From Callaeas wilsoni (Eukaryota; Chordata; Aves; Passeriformes; Callaeidae): 64,000 nucleotides of DNA. Positions 47,156 through 59,300 of this stretch are shown here, piece by piece (position 1 is the stretch's first letter; every line of letters begins with the position of its first letter). Location of the stretch: the NCBI GenBank assembly GCA_013398955.1, contig VWPU01004056.1, positions 55,448 through 119,447 of the forward strand. Direction: 5' to 3'. A model generated the notes under the pieces. The model ran no database searches, was not told where the DNA came from, and saw nothing but the letters and a program-made list of their open reading frames with translations. The position numbers and the translations under genes were made by a program.

Positions 47156-49461
47156 GTATCATTTCCTCTCTGTGGAAAACAAACTCTACTATGAGGCTTT
47201 ACAGCTTGCTCTTTTCCCACCCCACCAGGTGCCAGACCATGAAATGCAGTTGTTTTATGACCACTGCTGGGAAATGATAAAAAGATGAGAAAACTGTAGG
47301 TCAGCCCAGCAGATCTGTACAATGGGCTGGTTTTCTACATTGTAAGAGCAGCATGGTCATGTAAGAGGATATGCAGCAATGTCCTTGCACCTGCTTAGGG
47401 TTGAATCCAGATCTATGAGGATTTATCCGGCTCTGGTGGTTGTTGTAATGGAGACTTGAGAAGGGTAAACCCCGAGCAGACCATATGCGTAATTATTGGC
47501 TTCCGTTCTTGTAAAGTCAAGATCTTGGTCAGATTATTTTACAGGTTTTAACAGTTTTTTCCTCATTGGGACAGTGTGATCTAAAAGTTGTTATTTAAAA
47601 ATGAGTATTTTATTAGTTTTGGAATATATGTTTATCATTTTCCCTTCTTAACTTGTTAATTTCTCTGCTTACTGCATAATACATTCTGGGGAATTGGATT
47701 GATTATTTTTCTCTGAATTTCAAATATATCAAAACAAAAAGTCAGAAAATAACAAAGATAAGTGTGATTTCAAACCTTGGCTAGCAGATAAATTAATATT
47801 TTCAATTAGTATTTTTTAAAATCTCTATATATTTTTTAGTTGTTTCATGTTATTTTAAAGTATCTTCTCAGATGCAGATGTTTCTTGCTTTTCCAAGATT
47901 TCACAGCAAGAAATTTTTGTTTTGACCTCGCTATAGCTGTTTCATGCTTTAGGTTGTGCTCAGTGTTTAAGATTCTAAGTTGCTGGCTGATAATTTGCTA
48001 GTTTTACCTATGGAAACAGTAACACACATTTGCCAGTTTTCCCAGGTAAAAATTACTGTCTAAAAGTTGCTTCAGGTTTGGAGTATGAAATCATGAATAT
48101 AATGTTATTTTTTAAATGCTTCAAAAGCATTAAAGGTCTGTTGTTTAAAAATGGGAGCATCTTGCTTCTGTGGGGAATTGAGAGTCAACAGTGCACTTGG
48201 AGCTTTTGATAATCTTAAAAGTTACAAAATTGTACTCAAATATTTGTGTAGTTTGTAAAACAAGCTCTAAGTTAAGCTAACCTTAGCTTGCACTTGCTAT
48301 GGCATAAGTGGTAGGAGAGGACTCACGTGTTATATATAGCTTGAGCAAGCCTGAGCTCTAAGTCACAGAATTCAAATACTGATTTTTGAAAACTCCAGAA
48401 CACAGAGGTGTTTGGACATTACTGTTGGGACTTCTTCTCTGCTGAAGGAGTGCCTTTGTGTGCTTTGTTTTGAAACTAAATTAATCCCATAAATGTCTCA
48501 AAAAAGCAAAAAAAAAACCCTAACACGAAAACCCAACTAAACAACAAACCATTGAAAGGGCAAACTTCAAAAGATTTGTAATTTGTGTACAACATAGACC
48601 ATCCTTGCTTATTTAACTGAGGAGGGATGATGCATCCTACCAGCATAAACACCTATAGTTTATGGAACTCAATGTAGGAGTCTCTGAAGGTCTGCACAAG
48701 TAGATGGAGCCTTTTAAACTTACTTGTCCTTGTTACACCTGAGCAGGATGACCTAATCATTGTGCCTTTAGGGTGTTTTAGGATGTGCTTTTAGGTAGAC
48801 AGGGCTTGGATTCCAGATCTGACCCTATGTGAACCTCCCAAAACACACCATTACTGAGTTAACATTTTGGTTTTGTAAAGTTCTGTGAGGAAAGACTTGG
48901 ACTGTGGTCTGCCTCCTGTTTTCTAGTCAAATGCTTTAGGCTACTGTCAAGCTGCTCCTTCCCTGCTTTCCCAGTGAGTCTGTAATTCTTATGTTCTTGG
49001 ATGTAAATTAGCTCAGCTTCAAGGGACAAGACAGAAAATGCATTCATTTGTGAAACACCATAATTAAGATCCTTCTCCAAAGTGTTGAACATGAGGGTTC
49101 ACTCAAGTTAAATCAAATGTGGAATTCAGATTCTTGACCTACAGATGAAGTGATTCACAACTTGAGAGCTATAATGAAGTTGGAATGACTGCTCTCTTAC
49201 ATGTAGAGTTAATAATAATAAATCCAAGAATGTGTATGTTTTGAACCTGAAACTCTGAGCTTTGAGCAGAGTTAAAATGCTGCTCCCCATAAACTTGGGC
49301 AAAAGTTCGGGCAGACCATGGTTTCCGTTCCTGAAACTTGTCAAGGCCATTTTGAAAATCCATCTAAACTGAATCCAATATATTTTAGTCAGCATTGCAA
49401 GCAAAATTTACTTTGTTTTCATTAGAAAAATAGCAATCCTGTAAACAATGTTGTAGAAAAC

Positions 49462-49925
49462 CTTAGAATCATAGAGTAATTTTGATTGGAACTTACTCTA
49501 GAGGCTGTCTTGTTTACCTTCGTGAAGAAGGCCTAGTTAGACCTGGTTGTTCAAGGTCTTGTCCAGCCGAATTTTTAATACTTTTGGATAGGATGGAGAT
49601 CTTACAACCTCTCTGAGCAACCCACTGCAGTTTTTGACCACCTGTGTGGTGACGCAGCTTTTCCCTGTGTAGAATACAATTTTCCCATGCTCTAAATTTG
49701 ATCTGTTGTGTCTTATCACTGTGAACATGTGAATAGAGTCTGACTGTCTTCTGTGCATCCTTGCATCAGGTAGGTGCAGACAGCACTTCCTTTAATATCT
49801 CCAGTCTCCTAGTCATCTTGGTCGCTTTCCATTGGACTTTTTCCAATATGGCAATGCCATTCTTGTATGCGGGTACCGAAACTCAGGTGGACACAGCACT
49901 TCTGATAGAGTTTCACAGATTAAAA
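49462..49925 (-). mobile_element. CR1 LINE 3'-end fragment, antisense to the gene
   Basis: The + strand starts with TTAGAATCATAGAGTAATTT, the complement of the CR1 3' terminus (ATTCTATGATTCT-type). It continues with diverged CR1 3' UTR phrases: ACAACCTCTCTGAGCAACCC, TTTCCCTGTG, TCCATTGGACTTTTTCC and GTATGCGGGTACC...AACTCAGGTGGACACAGCA. It is strongly diverged with no coding potential; the right end is approximate. Confidence 0.75.
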
Positions 49926-50308
49926 ACTAGGAGAAAAAAGTAATTGTGAACAGGCTTGAGCCTTGACTATAGTGTGTTACTGAGTATTGTGAAGTGAAAT
50001 GCCTTTCAGTTTTATTATTGGGAATATACAAACATAGCCTATTCATAAAAGCATGTTTGTAGAGACAGTCTGTGTCTACCTTTAGATGCTGTGGTTCAGA
50101 GATTTAGGGCAGAATGTGTCAGAAGTTCAACAGTATTTAAATTGTCATGTATGTAAAATGTAATACTATAATGCTGCAAAATATTTGCCTCTGCAATGAG
50201 TGCTTTGCTGAATTGAGATGGTACAGCTGATTGTGTTTGCCTGAAGTTACTCTGGTCTAGGGAAAGGTCATCTCTCTTCAGTAACGGAGCACTTGCTAAA
50301 CTCCACAG

Positions 50309-50431
50309 GGCAGCAGCGTGTCTCTGTGACCAGCCTCCTGGTGTGCCATGGTTTATTGCTGGTTGGAACAAACCTGGGTATAATAGTAGCGTTACCAGTG
50401 CCACGCTTGCAGGGGATCCCCAAAGTAACTG
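50309..50431 (+). CDS. ARHGEF10: ARHGEF10 coding exon 12 of window (propeller blade; acceptor ambiguous)
   Basis: Placed from acceptor ...actccacag (ending 50308) to donor gtgagt at 50432. It encodes fragment residues 526-566: [20 protein letters not shown], then [21 protein letters not shown] chose 50309 because the family reads LPG(H/Q)QR across this junction. A second acceptor 27 nt upstream (tctctcttcag, ending 50281) has a much better pyrimidine tract and stays in frame, which would add nine codons. So the 5' edge may be 50282 in some or all transcripts. One leftover base joins exon 13 as Gly. Confidence 0.9.
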
Positions 50432-52382
50432 GTGAGTGAAATTTCTCAAACAGATTGGGTACTGAAGATGTCACTTCTCTTCTGCCAGTAACTTAAGTGA
50501 ACCTGCCAAATTATATGTATTGTTTAGATAAAAGTTAGAGCTGTGTGATGAAATTATACTTGTTGTTCTTTTCAAGCTTTACAGTATTATCCAGATACTT
50601 GTCTAGTTTTGTCTCAGTTGTTTCAGAAGGGACAACTGTTTTTCTTTAACAGATAGGCATTAATCCTGTTGGAGTACAGCCAAATATATGGGGATGAGAA
50701 GAGAATGCAGAGAGTCTTTTTTCCAGATTTGAGGAAAATCGATGTATTATGTTTAGAGACACAGATACTGAAAAATTAGGACATTATCTAACTGGTTATT
50801 GAATAAATTGGTTGTGTTCCCTTTTCCCCCAAACTGGAGACTTGGAATATGTGAGAGTATATATTTCATTTTTTTAACAGTGATCAAGGTTTTTGCATTC
50901 TGGAGAGATGTATTTATTGAGTTAGTTTCATATTACCCCATTTGAAATACAAACACATGAATGCTGCTGTATCACTTTACAAATGTTTAAGCTACTAGCA
51001 GAAGCAAGGTTTTAAAAGTGTGTTTAATAGGGGCTTTTCCCCAATGTTTTGGATTCAGAATTCTGCTCAAGCTTCTGTGTTGCAGAGAGAAGCTGGCAGA
51101 TTTTATGAGGCAAGCTGTTTGCAGCTTCCTCCAGGGGGAAAAAAAAAAGCTTATATAACTTCACAAAATGAAAATGAAATCCTCTGTGTTCAGCAAAATA
51201 CGCAGCAATAATCTGGTATGACACAGGATAAATGCTTTGTAAAAATCTGGAACCTCTCTTAGGTGAAAATAAATGCAATACAAGAATATGCATAGTTGCA
51301 GAATCAAAAAATCTCTCATTCTTCCATTTTCTGTTTTTATTAATGTGGTTTATGTCATATATTCTTGCATTTATCTGGGATCAAGAATTAGTCAGATTTC
51401 AAAGATCTAGCAACATTACATTTAGAGATCTGTTTTTATAGTCTTTGATAACTGTATTTTGAATTTAAAAACTGTGGCTTTTCCCCATTATGTTTCCAGT
51501 AGTGATAATTCATCTTTATATGATCGTACTTTCTGTAAAAGCACAATGTGTTTTCTTATAACGAGAAATGCGTTTGGGAGTTAGGGATGGATGTAGTGAT
51601 TTATGAGGTTTGTGGGCTTTTCCCCTTGCTAGCCTAGCTCTTTTTCATATTGTAGCTTAGTTCGTAGAATTCTTTTTTTTTTCTTCCTTTTTTTGCTGTA
51701 AAAGGCACATCTACTGATACTGTTACAGCTTCTCAATTTGGCCATGTGCAATTTGTTTTTCATACATTCTAGTGATTTGCACTCTGTAAATCTTCCTTGT
51801 ACTACCAATATCCCACTGATTAAATACTTTTAAAAAAAAGAAAAAATGAAAAAAAGAATGTTCAGTCAATTCCTTATGAATCTGTCATGGTAATTAGACA
51901 ACCAGAAGGATGAGTTTTAGTTCCTGTTGTACAGTGTGGATGGTCTGTTGCAATGAAATAGATGTTCTTATGCTGTTCTGGAGAGGTACAGAGGTAGAAC
52001 AGGATTGATTTGGGGTACACAAAAAATGTGAGGATTACTGGAGAAAACTCAGTGTTATGTTTGTGTTGATGCCAGCTAAAAAGTCAGCAGTATTTCTGTG
52101 CTCATGCTGTAGTGAGAACAGAGCACAAAAGTACATCATCTAAAATTCATATGCCATATTTCAGCTGATTTATTAGTACAGTCCTAAAACATTTGTGGTA
52201 GAACATTATTTTTGTACTTACTTTTTTATGTAAATAGTGTCCACACAAGGCAAAAGACTGGATGCATATAATAGGGCTTTAAGAGTTATGCTACTCTGAG
52301 CAAATTTCATGAACTAATTATGGTAGAACACTGTGGTCTCAGAAATAATGTTCTTTAATTGTGTCTTTTCTTTTGGCTCCAG
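50432..52382 (+). other. 2 kb intron between exons 12 and 13
   Basis: AT-rich, with T-runs near 51671-51693 and A-rich sequence near 51833-51858. No gene or recognised repeat. Confidence 0.85.
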
Positions 52383-52897
52383 GAAGAGGAATGGTGTCAT
52401 ACCATGCACACAATAGCCCAGTCAAGTTTCTTGTAACAGCTACATCTATAAACAAGAAGAACAGAAACAAATTGAGGAACAGCCTCCCTCCTGGCTCAGA
52501 ACCTAAGGACGACGACCAAAAGAACATTCTGCACAGTGAAAGACCAGGCTCTTCCCTTAGTAACACCCAGGACACAGCAGTTTGGCTGGGGGATTCAGTA
52601 GGGTCCATTGCACAAAGAAGTGACTTGTCATCATCTTCTGGATCCCTTACTTTGTCTCACGGATCAAGTTCCCTAGAACACAGACCAGAGGACAGTAACA
52701 TTTATGAGCTTTTGAAGGATCAAAATATCTCTTTTAAAAGTAAAAGACAGAAATCTAAGAAAATGAAAGCAAGTTCAGTATTAGTAATTTCTGGTGGCCA
52801 AGGACACAGAAGAGTGAACAAGAAGACCAAGCAGCAGCGGCAAGATGAACTAGTGTCTTCAGTGATGGTCTGGCAAATCCCACTATTAAATATCTAA
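52383..52897 (+). CDS. ARHGEF10: ARHGEF10 last coding exon, C-terminal tail and stop
   Basis: Acceptor tttggctccag precedes 52383 and the stop TAA is at 52895-52897. It encodes fragment residues 567-737. GRGMVSYHAHNSPVKFLVTA closes the propeller region. A hydrophilic acidic stretch follows (PKDDDQKN), then a Ser-rich segment (RSDLSSSSGSLTLSHGSSSL), EDSNIYELLKD, a Lys/Arg-rich patch (SKRQKSKKMK) and finally SGGQGHRRVNKK...VMVWQIPLLNI. The tail is probably disordered apart from the last strand, which could pair back into the propeller (inference). Upstream in-frame ATGs in the intron are not the start; the junction phase requires entry at 52383. Confidence 0.96.
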
Positions 52898-54462
52898 CTG
52901 AACTAAATCCAAGATTGTTTTTGCTATTAAAAATGTGTGTTATCTTCTTGTGGCTAATGCCATCTTAGGATCCAAGCAGATAGACTTTATACACCTGGGA
53001 GCAATTTGAGTAGGCTTGTATCACAGGATTAAGGGTGCAAGACAGTCTTATATACTTAGAACGTTCTGCAGTGTTAGAGTATTGGAAGACGTTTAGCTAT
53101 TGGTGCTGTCTTTGATACTTAGAAAAAAAGAAACTGTTAGGGACTTTTAAATGGTTTTAGAATCTCTTACCTTATTTATACTCACATTTATAAATATCAT
53201 AATTATGTTCTCTAGCATTTAGGGAAGGCAAAGAAGACATGCCATGCCTCATGCTGGTTTCTGCTTACATAAATCCTGCTCCTACTTTTTTCAAAGAGAC
53301 ATATTGCATGGAACAGTAGGTTTTAACAAATTAGCAAATATTTTTAAATAAGAAGTAGTCTAATGTGAGATAATATTAATTTGGCAAGAACTATAATAGT
53401 TTAAAACTTCATTCCACAAATCAGAGTTTGGTTGGAACAAAACTGGCTATATTAATCAATCGGTATTTGTTTATTTCAACATAGAACATAGATTTTTTTA
53501 ACTACTAATTTCTAATGCTCAGTATTATTAGAAATGTTGCAGTACAAAAAGCACATTAATTTTCTTGGTAGATGCAATGTGTCTGTGACTTGTTTTTGTT
53601 ATATAGAAAGTTGCAAGGATGCGATGGCTTCGGGCAAATAGAAAATACAGATACAGGACAGATGTGCATTGTAGTGCTGCTAACATATCCTCCCTCTGCA
53701 ACTCAATAGCAAAGCTAAACATGGACTGTAGCATTTTTAAGGAGGCATGCACATCCAGTAAATTAATAATGAAGTTATTCATTAAGTCATTAATTGGAAA
53801 GATATATATACTAATATAGGAATATCTATAGGAAGTACAGGTAATCACTATAGGTCTTACATCAGCTGAGTTATGCTGTGTGCCCAGGCAAGCATCTATC
53901 CAATAATGTCACAGCGCAACAGCAACAGCAGAAATATGGTCATACCTGAGTGGTGAGCACCTCTTTTCACCCAGTTTCAGCAAAGCACGGTCCTGTAAAT
54001 GGGTATTGGGAAGGTGGGGTGAACAGCTTCATTCCTTCAGACGGGCAAGTTGTCACTTTGGTACTGTTAGAGGGATGAATTCTAAGTAGGGACCTAATCA
54101 ATGTTTTATTCATGAATTGATGTATTTCCAAAGGAAATTTTGAATTTGGGATTCGTACTGAAATCGCCTGTTGCACTTATCTCTGCATTTGTGAAATATA
54201 AGACAAAGGCTTCAGCTCATAAAGGCATTGCCAGAAGTGATGAGATACATCCTTCAGTCAAAATCTGTTTAATTCAGGTAACTTGTTGAATAGTCGCTAG
54301 GAACATTCTTTTCCCTCCTCAGTAGACTGAAATACAGAGAAATTAGAGTGATTAAGTTTCAGTTTTGTTAAGAACTCTAATACTGTCCATCAGTTCAGTA
54401 AAATGCCAGTTAAGTATATCTGAAGTAGAACGTTTGTCAGATGTATGCATTGACTAGAATCA

Positions 54463-54468
54463 AATAAA
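54463..54468 (+). promoter_or_regulatory. AATAAA hexamer, candidate proximal polyadenylation signal
   Basis: A perfect AATAAA about 1.57 kb after the ARHGEF10 stop, followed within 20 bases by T/G-containing sequence. It could give a short 3' UTR isoform. Confidence 0.35.
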
Positions 54469-55751
54469 ACTTCTGGCTACTTTGGTACTATTATTATCCC
54501 AGTAAGAGGGTGATTTGCCCTGAAATTATTTCTGCTACTTCTAATTAAAAGCCTTGACTCCCCCATGTTTTGTTTCAATCTGCCTAGTTTAAATCACTAT
54601 CAACCATAATGGCAGTGTCTCCCAGCACGTGCCATTTCAAGGCAGATTACTAGAGACTGAGGGGGTTTTTTTCATATAGCAGTAGGGTTGGGGTTTTTAA
54701 AATATTGCTGAAATTTATTTTCTTAATTTTGCAGCAGATTTGTGTATGTCTTAAATTTTCAGTCTTGTCTGCTTTGAAAAGCAGACCTCTATCAAAGTGA
54801 CCCCAAAATCGTTGTGTAGGCTGACTGAGCAAGTTTGACAGAGCACTGGACTAACATCAGGTCTTCCCTGATGTCCCACACCAGTGAGTGGGACAGAGGG
54901 AATGCTGCTGAAGGCAGTCTTTGCCTGCTAAGTGGCACCAAAATAGGCATTTCAAAATCACGTATGCATCCTGATTTCAGAGGCTTTGCCCACACCCTAC
55001 ATTCCTGATTAGAACAAGATTCTTGAGCCATAATAGCATGGATTTCAATGAGTCACAAAGGATACTTGTTACAGATGGGATTGTAGGCTTAGGATCTTCA
55101 TTACTGTTTTGTGCTTTTATTCCATGTCTTTTGCTGTGTGTCTTGCAACTTCAATTGGGTATTGTCAGTGTTGGCATAGGCTTAGTGTTGGCTTGAGTCC
55201 TGGTAGGGAAAAAAAAAAGAAAAAAAATGCAGAGTGCCTCTAAGCCAGGCAGCTGGCAACATTTTCCCAAACTTTTTTTCTTCTCCCTGACCTACTGCCT
55301 CGGCTCCCCTGGCTTGAGAGATCAAGGTCAGTTTCATTTTTTGTACTCTTCCATAGCTATGGCCCTGGGAGCTGCTCTTTGCCCACTGTGTGGAAGTACT
55401 ACATTGTACAGTTTAATGTATGTATACTGAAAAACAAGTTAAAAGATTCTTCTGTGTATAAAGCATATATAATCTAGTATGCCTTTGCTACACTGCAGCA
55501 AAAAGATCATAGGTTTTATTTCACATGCTCCTTGGGCATGGTGTTGCACATCCCTGCCTTCAGGACTGGAGAATCACGTCTGCTCCCTGATGGATCTTGA
55601 TCACCAGGAGCAGTAAGCAGAGTCCACCACACACTCAACTGGAAATCCATGCATGGTGTTACTACAGGATCCTCTAGCAGTAATTCATGAGAGTTGTAAA
55701 GAGACATTTATCCTGTCTTTCAGCCGAAATGTAATTTTCTCCAGTTCTGTC

Positions 55752-55757
55752 AATAAA
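55752..55757 (+). promoter_or_regulatory. AATAAA hexamer, weak polyadenylation candidate
   Basis: A perfect hexamer, but the downstream sequence is A-rich rather than GT-rich, so it is less convincing than the flanking candidates. Confidence 0.2.
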
Positions 55758-56292
55758 ACAGTAGAAAAAAAGTACAAATCTGCTCTTCTGAAAGTACGTT
55801 GGACTTTTGCCAGTGACTTCTGTAAGAAGAGAATGGGTCCCTCATTCAATTCCCCTATTTTGAAAATACCTATCTATTTATCATACTAAGCTGTAAAGCA
55901 AAAGAGAAGCTGTATGTCTGTCTTTAAAAATACATATTGTCATGAACTAGATTTTACTAACTAACTGAGCACAAGGTGCAATGTTTCTTTTTGACATGCA
56001 GCTTACTGGTATTACCTTACTATGAAAACAGGCAGGAACCAAAGTTTCTCCTACAGCTGGCAAATAGTCCTCATAGCTGTTGTAGACTGTGCTGCTAGGA
56101 AGCTGGATTTTGCTTTCTGATACTGCTTTTCTAGATTAATAGAAGTTATGAAAATAATAGGAAAAAAGGGGACCAAATGTAACCACTACGATATATTCTA
56201 TGTATGTTTTCTAACACATAGTAGTGTCTTTTGTAACATGAGCCATAAAACTTGTGTATTTATGTTCAAAGTATAAATTGAGAAAAATGTTT

Positions 56293-56298
56293 AATAAA
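56293..56298 (+). promoter_or_regulatory. AATAAA hexamer, candidate distal polyadenylation signal of ARHGEF10
   Basis: A perfect AATAAA preceded by several TGTA motifs (around 56202 and 56255), the CFI-binding element usual before vertebrate poly(A) sites. Beyond it no further transcript-like feature is seen, so I take it as the likely 3' end. Confidence 0.45.
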
Positions 56299-56310
56299 AA
56301 ATATGGTAAA

Positions 56311-59300
56311 AATTAACTTCAGAAGAACATCTTGGGTTATCATTTTAACTAGAAAGCTAGAATTTGGGTCATGCATTAATGAATAATATATATATTAATG
56401 GACTCATGCAAGAGAAAATAGGATATGTGGTTAGGATGACAAAGATTTTTGTTTTTTTAGTTTTATATTTCTACAATTTAAATGCCAGCAAATGCAGTTT
56501 CTGAAAATTATGCAGTCATTTATTACAAGGTTTGATTACTTTATTAATGGACCCAAATAGTGTCTAAGCAGTAGAATTTGTACTATGCTGTCTATGTGGA
56601 GTATGCATCAGCACTTGAGCAGCATGCATGCTGCATAAAAATGAGAAGCATTAATTTTGAAAATAAGTATTGCAGAGCAAAGGCTTTAAGAGAGGAAATT
56701 AATTTTCAGTTGCTAACAGGCAATTCTGTCTAATTAATCTGCCCTAAAGGATACATACATAATCCCATGATTGTGTTTAAATACAGAGACTTGTATTTAT
56801 CAGACTCGGCAATAGCCTTTTCAGGTGTACCTGTGCTAGTATAGACAAACAAGAGGAGTTACTGTCAATTCTTTGGTTGCTAGGAAAGCCTGCCTGTTTG
56901 CTCCTGGCTGTATACCACATCTCTTTAATACATGGTTTTGAAAAACATCAAATCATATATATGCAGGATACCTGTGCATACCTGTAGACAGATTCTGTCC
57001 CAATGGGAATTTACAGTTCATTATTTATGGTAACAATCTGAGGGCTAAAATTGCTCACTGCCTCTTTGAGAGAGGCCTGAATATTGGGAAGGATTTCCTG
57101 AACTGTGGTTCAGTGCTTAAATTTCACTGTTCCTCTCTATTCTGTCCTGTTTAATTTTCTAACTGCATATAAACAGATCGGTTTTTGTAAAATGCATTTA
57201 CAGGTGAGAAATATCAGTCATTTGAAAGGTGCAGCTTTAATGGAGGGTTCTGCATGAGTTAGTCTGTATTGCAATGAGTGATACCATGGAGCTGATAACA
57301 GTATTTTTAGATTGCTTTACATAGCTTCATAGTAATAATACTTCACATAATAATAGTCCTGTTAAGAAGGCAGATTAATATCTGTAGCTAGGAAGAAAAT
57401 AAGTTGAAAGGCATTTGCCTGACTTGAAGCTATACGACGAGTCTGTAAAAGCACACAGATTAAAGCCATTGCTGCTCTCGAAGCCCATAATTAGTCCTTT
57501 AAACAATCTCCTCCTTGCAGGTGTCCTGTACATGTGGTGGTGAAAAATGTCTGTGTGAGTAAACTGGCCAGGACTAAGGTGACAACTGGAGCACTGAGCT
57601 GTGATCACAGGTTAGCTGGCTGGGGTTGAGCCTGGCCTGGGCTGCTCCCGTCAGACAGCATTGGCAAAGCCACTTACCTGCTATATTTTAGGGACTGATT
57701 AACTACGTGGATGTAAATTGTGTGGTGCCATTTGCAGAATAGGCTTTCTGCCTCTAGTTTCTTGATACTGATGCAGCCTTGCATGTATCCCTACAACCTC
57801 CCTTCTGTGGGATGGTTGCCTAGCAGTCTGGAACTTGGGACCAGTCAGGAGATAGAAATACCGGCTAGCATAGACTTGACATGCACCATACAGGTACCAA
57901 GCTGGTATGAAGAGTGCCGCTGTTAATCTGGGATGGTTCACCAGCTGCTTGCACCATGCCACAGCTCAAAACTCTGGTCTACTTCCTATAGCTTTTAAGA
58001 TTTAGGGGCTTTACAGCTGTATGTAGAATCTACATCCTGTTTCCTCACAAATGCAGCATGCACACTGCCAGATCTATCTGCTATTCATTTTGAGAAATCT
58101 AGCTCGAGATTTTTCAGAATTAGTTGCTGCTGCCCTGTAATTTTGCATATTTGATTAATAGCATTATCTTCAAAGACATGCCCAGCTACCAAACTGACAG
58201 GAACACTCTTTTCCTCCTAAAACAAAGAGTCAACAAAGCAACACTGAAACTGCTTCAGATGAAAGGATCTGAAATTTCCTAGCAAATGATGATTTACTAT
58301 GTGACTCCATTTGAAATGCAACAATGCCAATATATGACCAAAAGCGCTTCAAGTGCTTTGGCCAGGCTCCATAAACCACACTATAAAGCAGTTAGTCATC
58401 CACAGCATGACCTTCAAAGGTGTTCAAAGGGATTTTTTTCCTCCAGCAAAACAGGCCTTGACAGCAGAACTGCAAGTTCTGCTGTTGTACATATTGTTAT
58501 ACTCCAGTGATAATCACAGTTATCATTACTGTGTGTCCCAACCTACAAGATGAGCCAGAACACCTAGGATTAAAATGACACCCCTTGGGGGAGATGAAAT
58601 CTTTGTAAGAATTCACTGGAAATACAATTTCAGGAGTATTTTGACATTAAAAGATTCAGCTGAGCCTCCAGCAGAGTTTTCTCAAAGCACTGAAGTACCT
58701 GATTTCCACTGAAACCTATGTATCTTAAATGCCCAAATGCAGATGAGTATGGTTTAAAATTTAAAAAAACTTAGCTAAAGGGTTACAGAAGTTTCATTTT
58801 TCCTTTTTCTTATTCCACATTGAACAGAAACTCTATGGCTTTCAACTTGAGCGTCAGGATCACCTTTAATGTGGGCACAAAAACTGCATTTGCTTGTGCC
58901 TTCCAAATCAAATTGCTTAAATTGTTTCCTGTGGGCTTTTCTGCTTTGCTCTGTGTGCATTTCAAGTTGCAGAATGTGCCTGCCAGACTACACTAACTAA
59001 ATGCTTTTTAGTATTCCCTTTCTAAGGAGATTTTTTTCTCTGTAGAATTGGGTAGCACAGACTGTGTGCATTAATGAGGAGGATTACCCCCAAGATTTGT
59101 AAGAGCAACCACTCTTCTGCAATGTTGCTCAGAGCAGCCTGTGATGCTCTTAATCCTAATCACAAGCAACTGACACCATCAGTTAACTTAAGCTGCATCT
59201 GCACTGCAGAACTCAGGAGTACTTCAGAGGTTACAGATACACACTGTGAGGCTGTATCAGGTGGGATCCATGTGCCAGTCCTTTCCTTGCCTTTCAGGGG

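Larger units (their letters stand above)
43847..50308 (+). other. 6.5 kb intron between exons 11 and 12
   Basis: AT-rich, with a poly-A run at 47140-47155 and a CR1 3'-end fragment at about 49462-49925. Nothing else is recognised. Confidence 0.8.
1..56310 (+). other. ARHGEF10: ARHGEF10 gene locus, 3' part (13 terminal coding exons and 3' UTR)
   Basis: ARHGEF10 is a Rho-family guanine nucleotide exchange factor acting mainly on RhoA/B/C. In mammals it is linked to peripheral nerve myelination and conduction, the centrosome and vesicle traffic. I recognise it from conserved stretches across all 13 exons, above all [29 protein letters not shown] and the C-terminal VMVWQIPLLNI. Exon lengths sum to 2214 nt with consistent phases, so the reading frame is intact, with no frameshift or internal stop: a functional gene, not a pseudogene. 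The first exon seen begins at a codon boundary in the PH-like module. The DH catalytic domain and the promoter lie before base 1. The 3' boundary is set by the last plausible polyadenylation signal and is approximate. The paralogue ARHGEF10L is a less likely alternative, because the Ser-rich tail and C-terminus fit ARHGEF10 better from memory. Confidence 0.93.
52898..56310 (+). other. ARHGEF10: Probable ARHGEF10 3' UTR
   Basis: This is AT-rich sequence after the stop codon with no open frame of note and no recognisable transposon. Several AATAAA hexamers occur. The last one has upstream TGTA elements and is the preferred end. I infer a UTR of up to about 3.4 kb; the true end could be earlier at one of the inner signals. 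Confidence 0.5.

Noticed and set aside
52926..52931. ATTAAA just after the ARHGEF10 stop, followed by a GT-rich stretch
   Set aside because: Only about 28 bases after the stop codon, giving an implausibly short 3' UTR for this gene.
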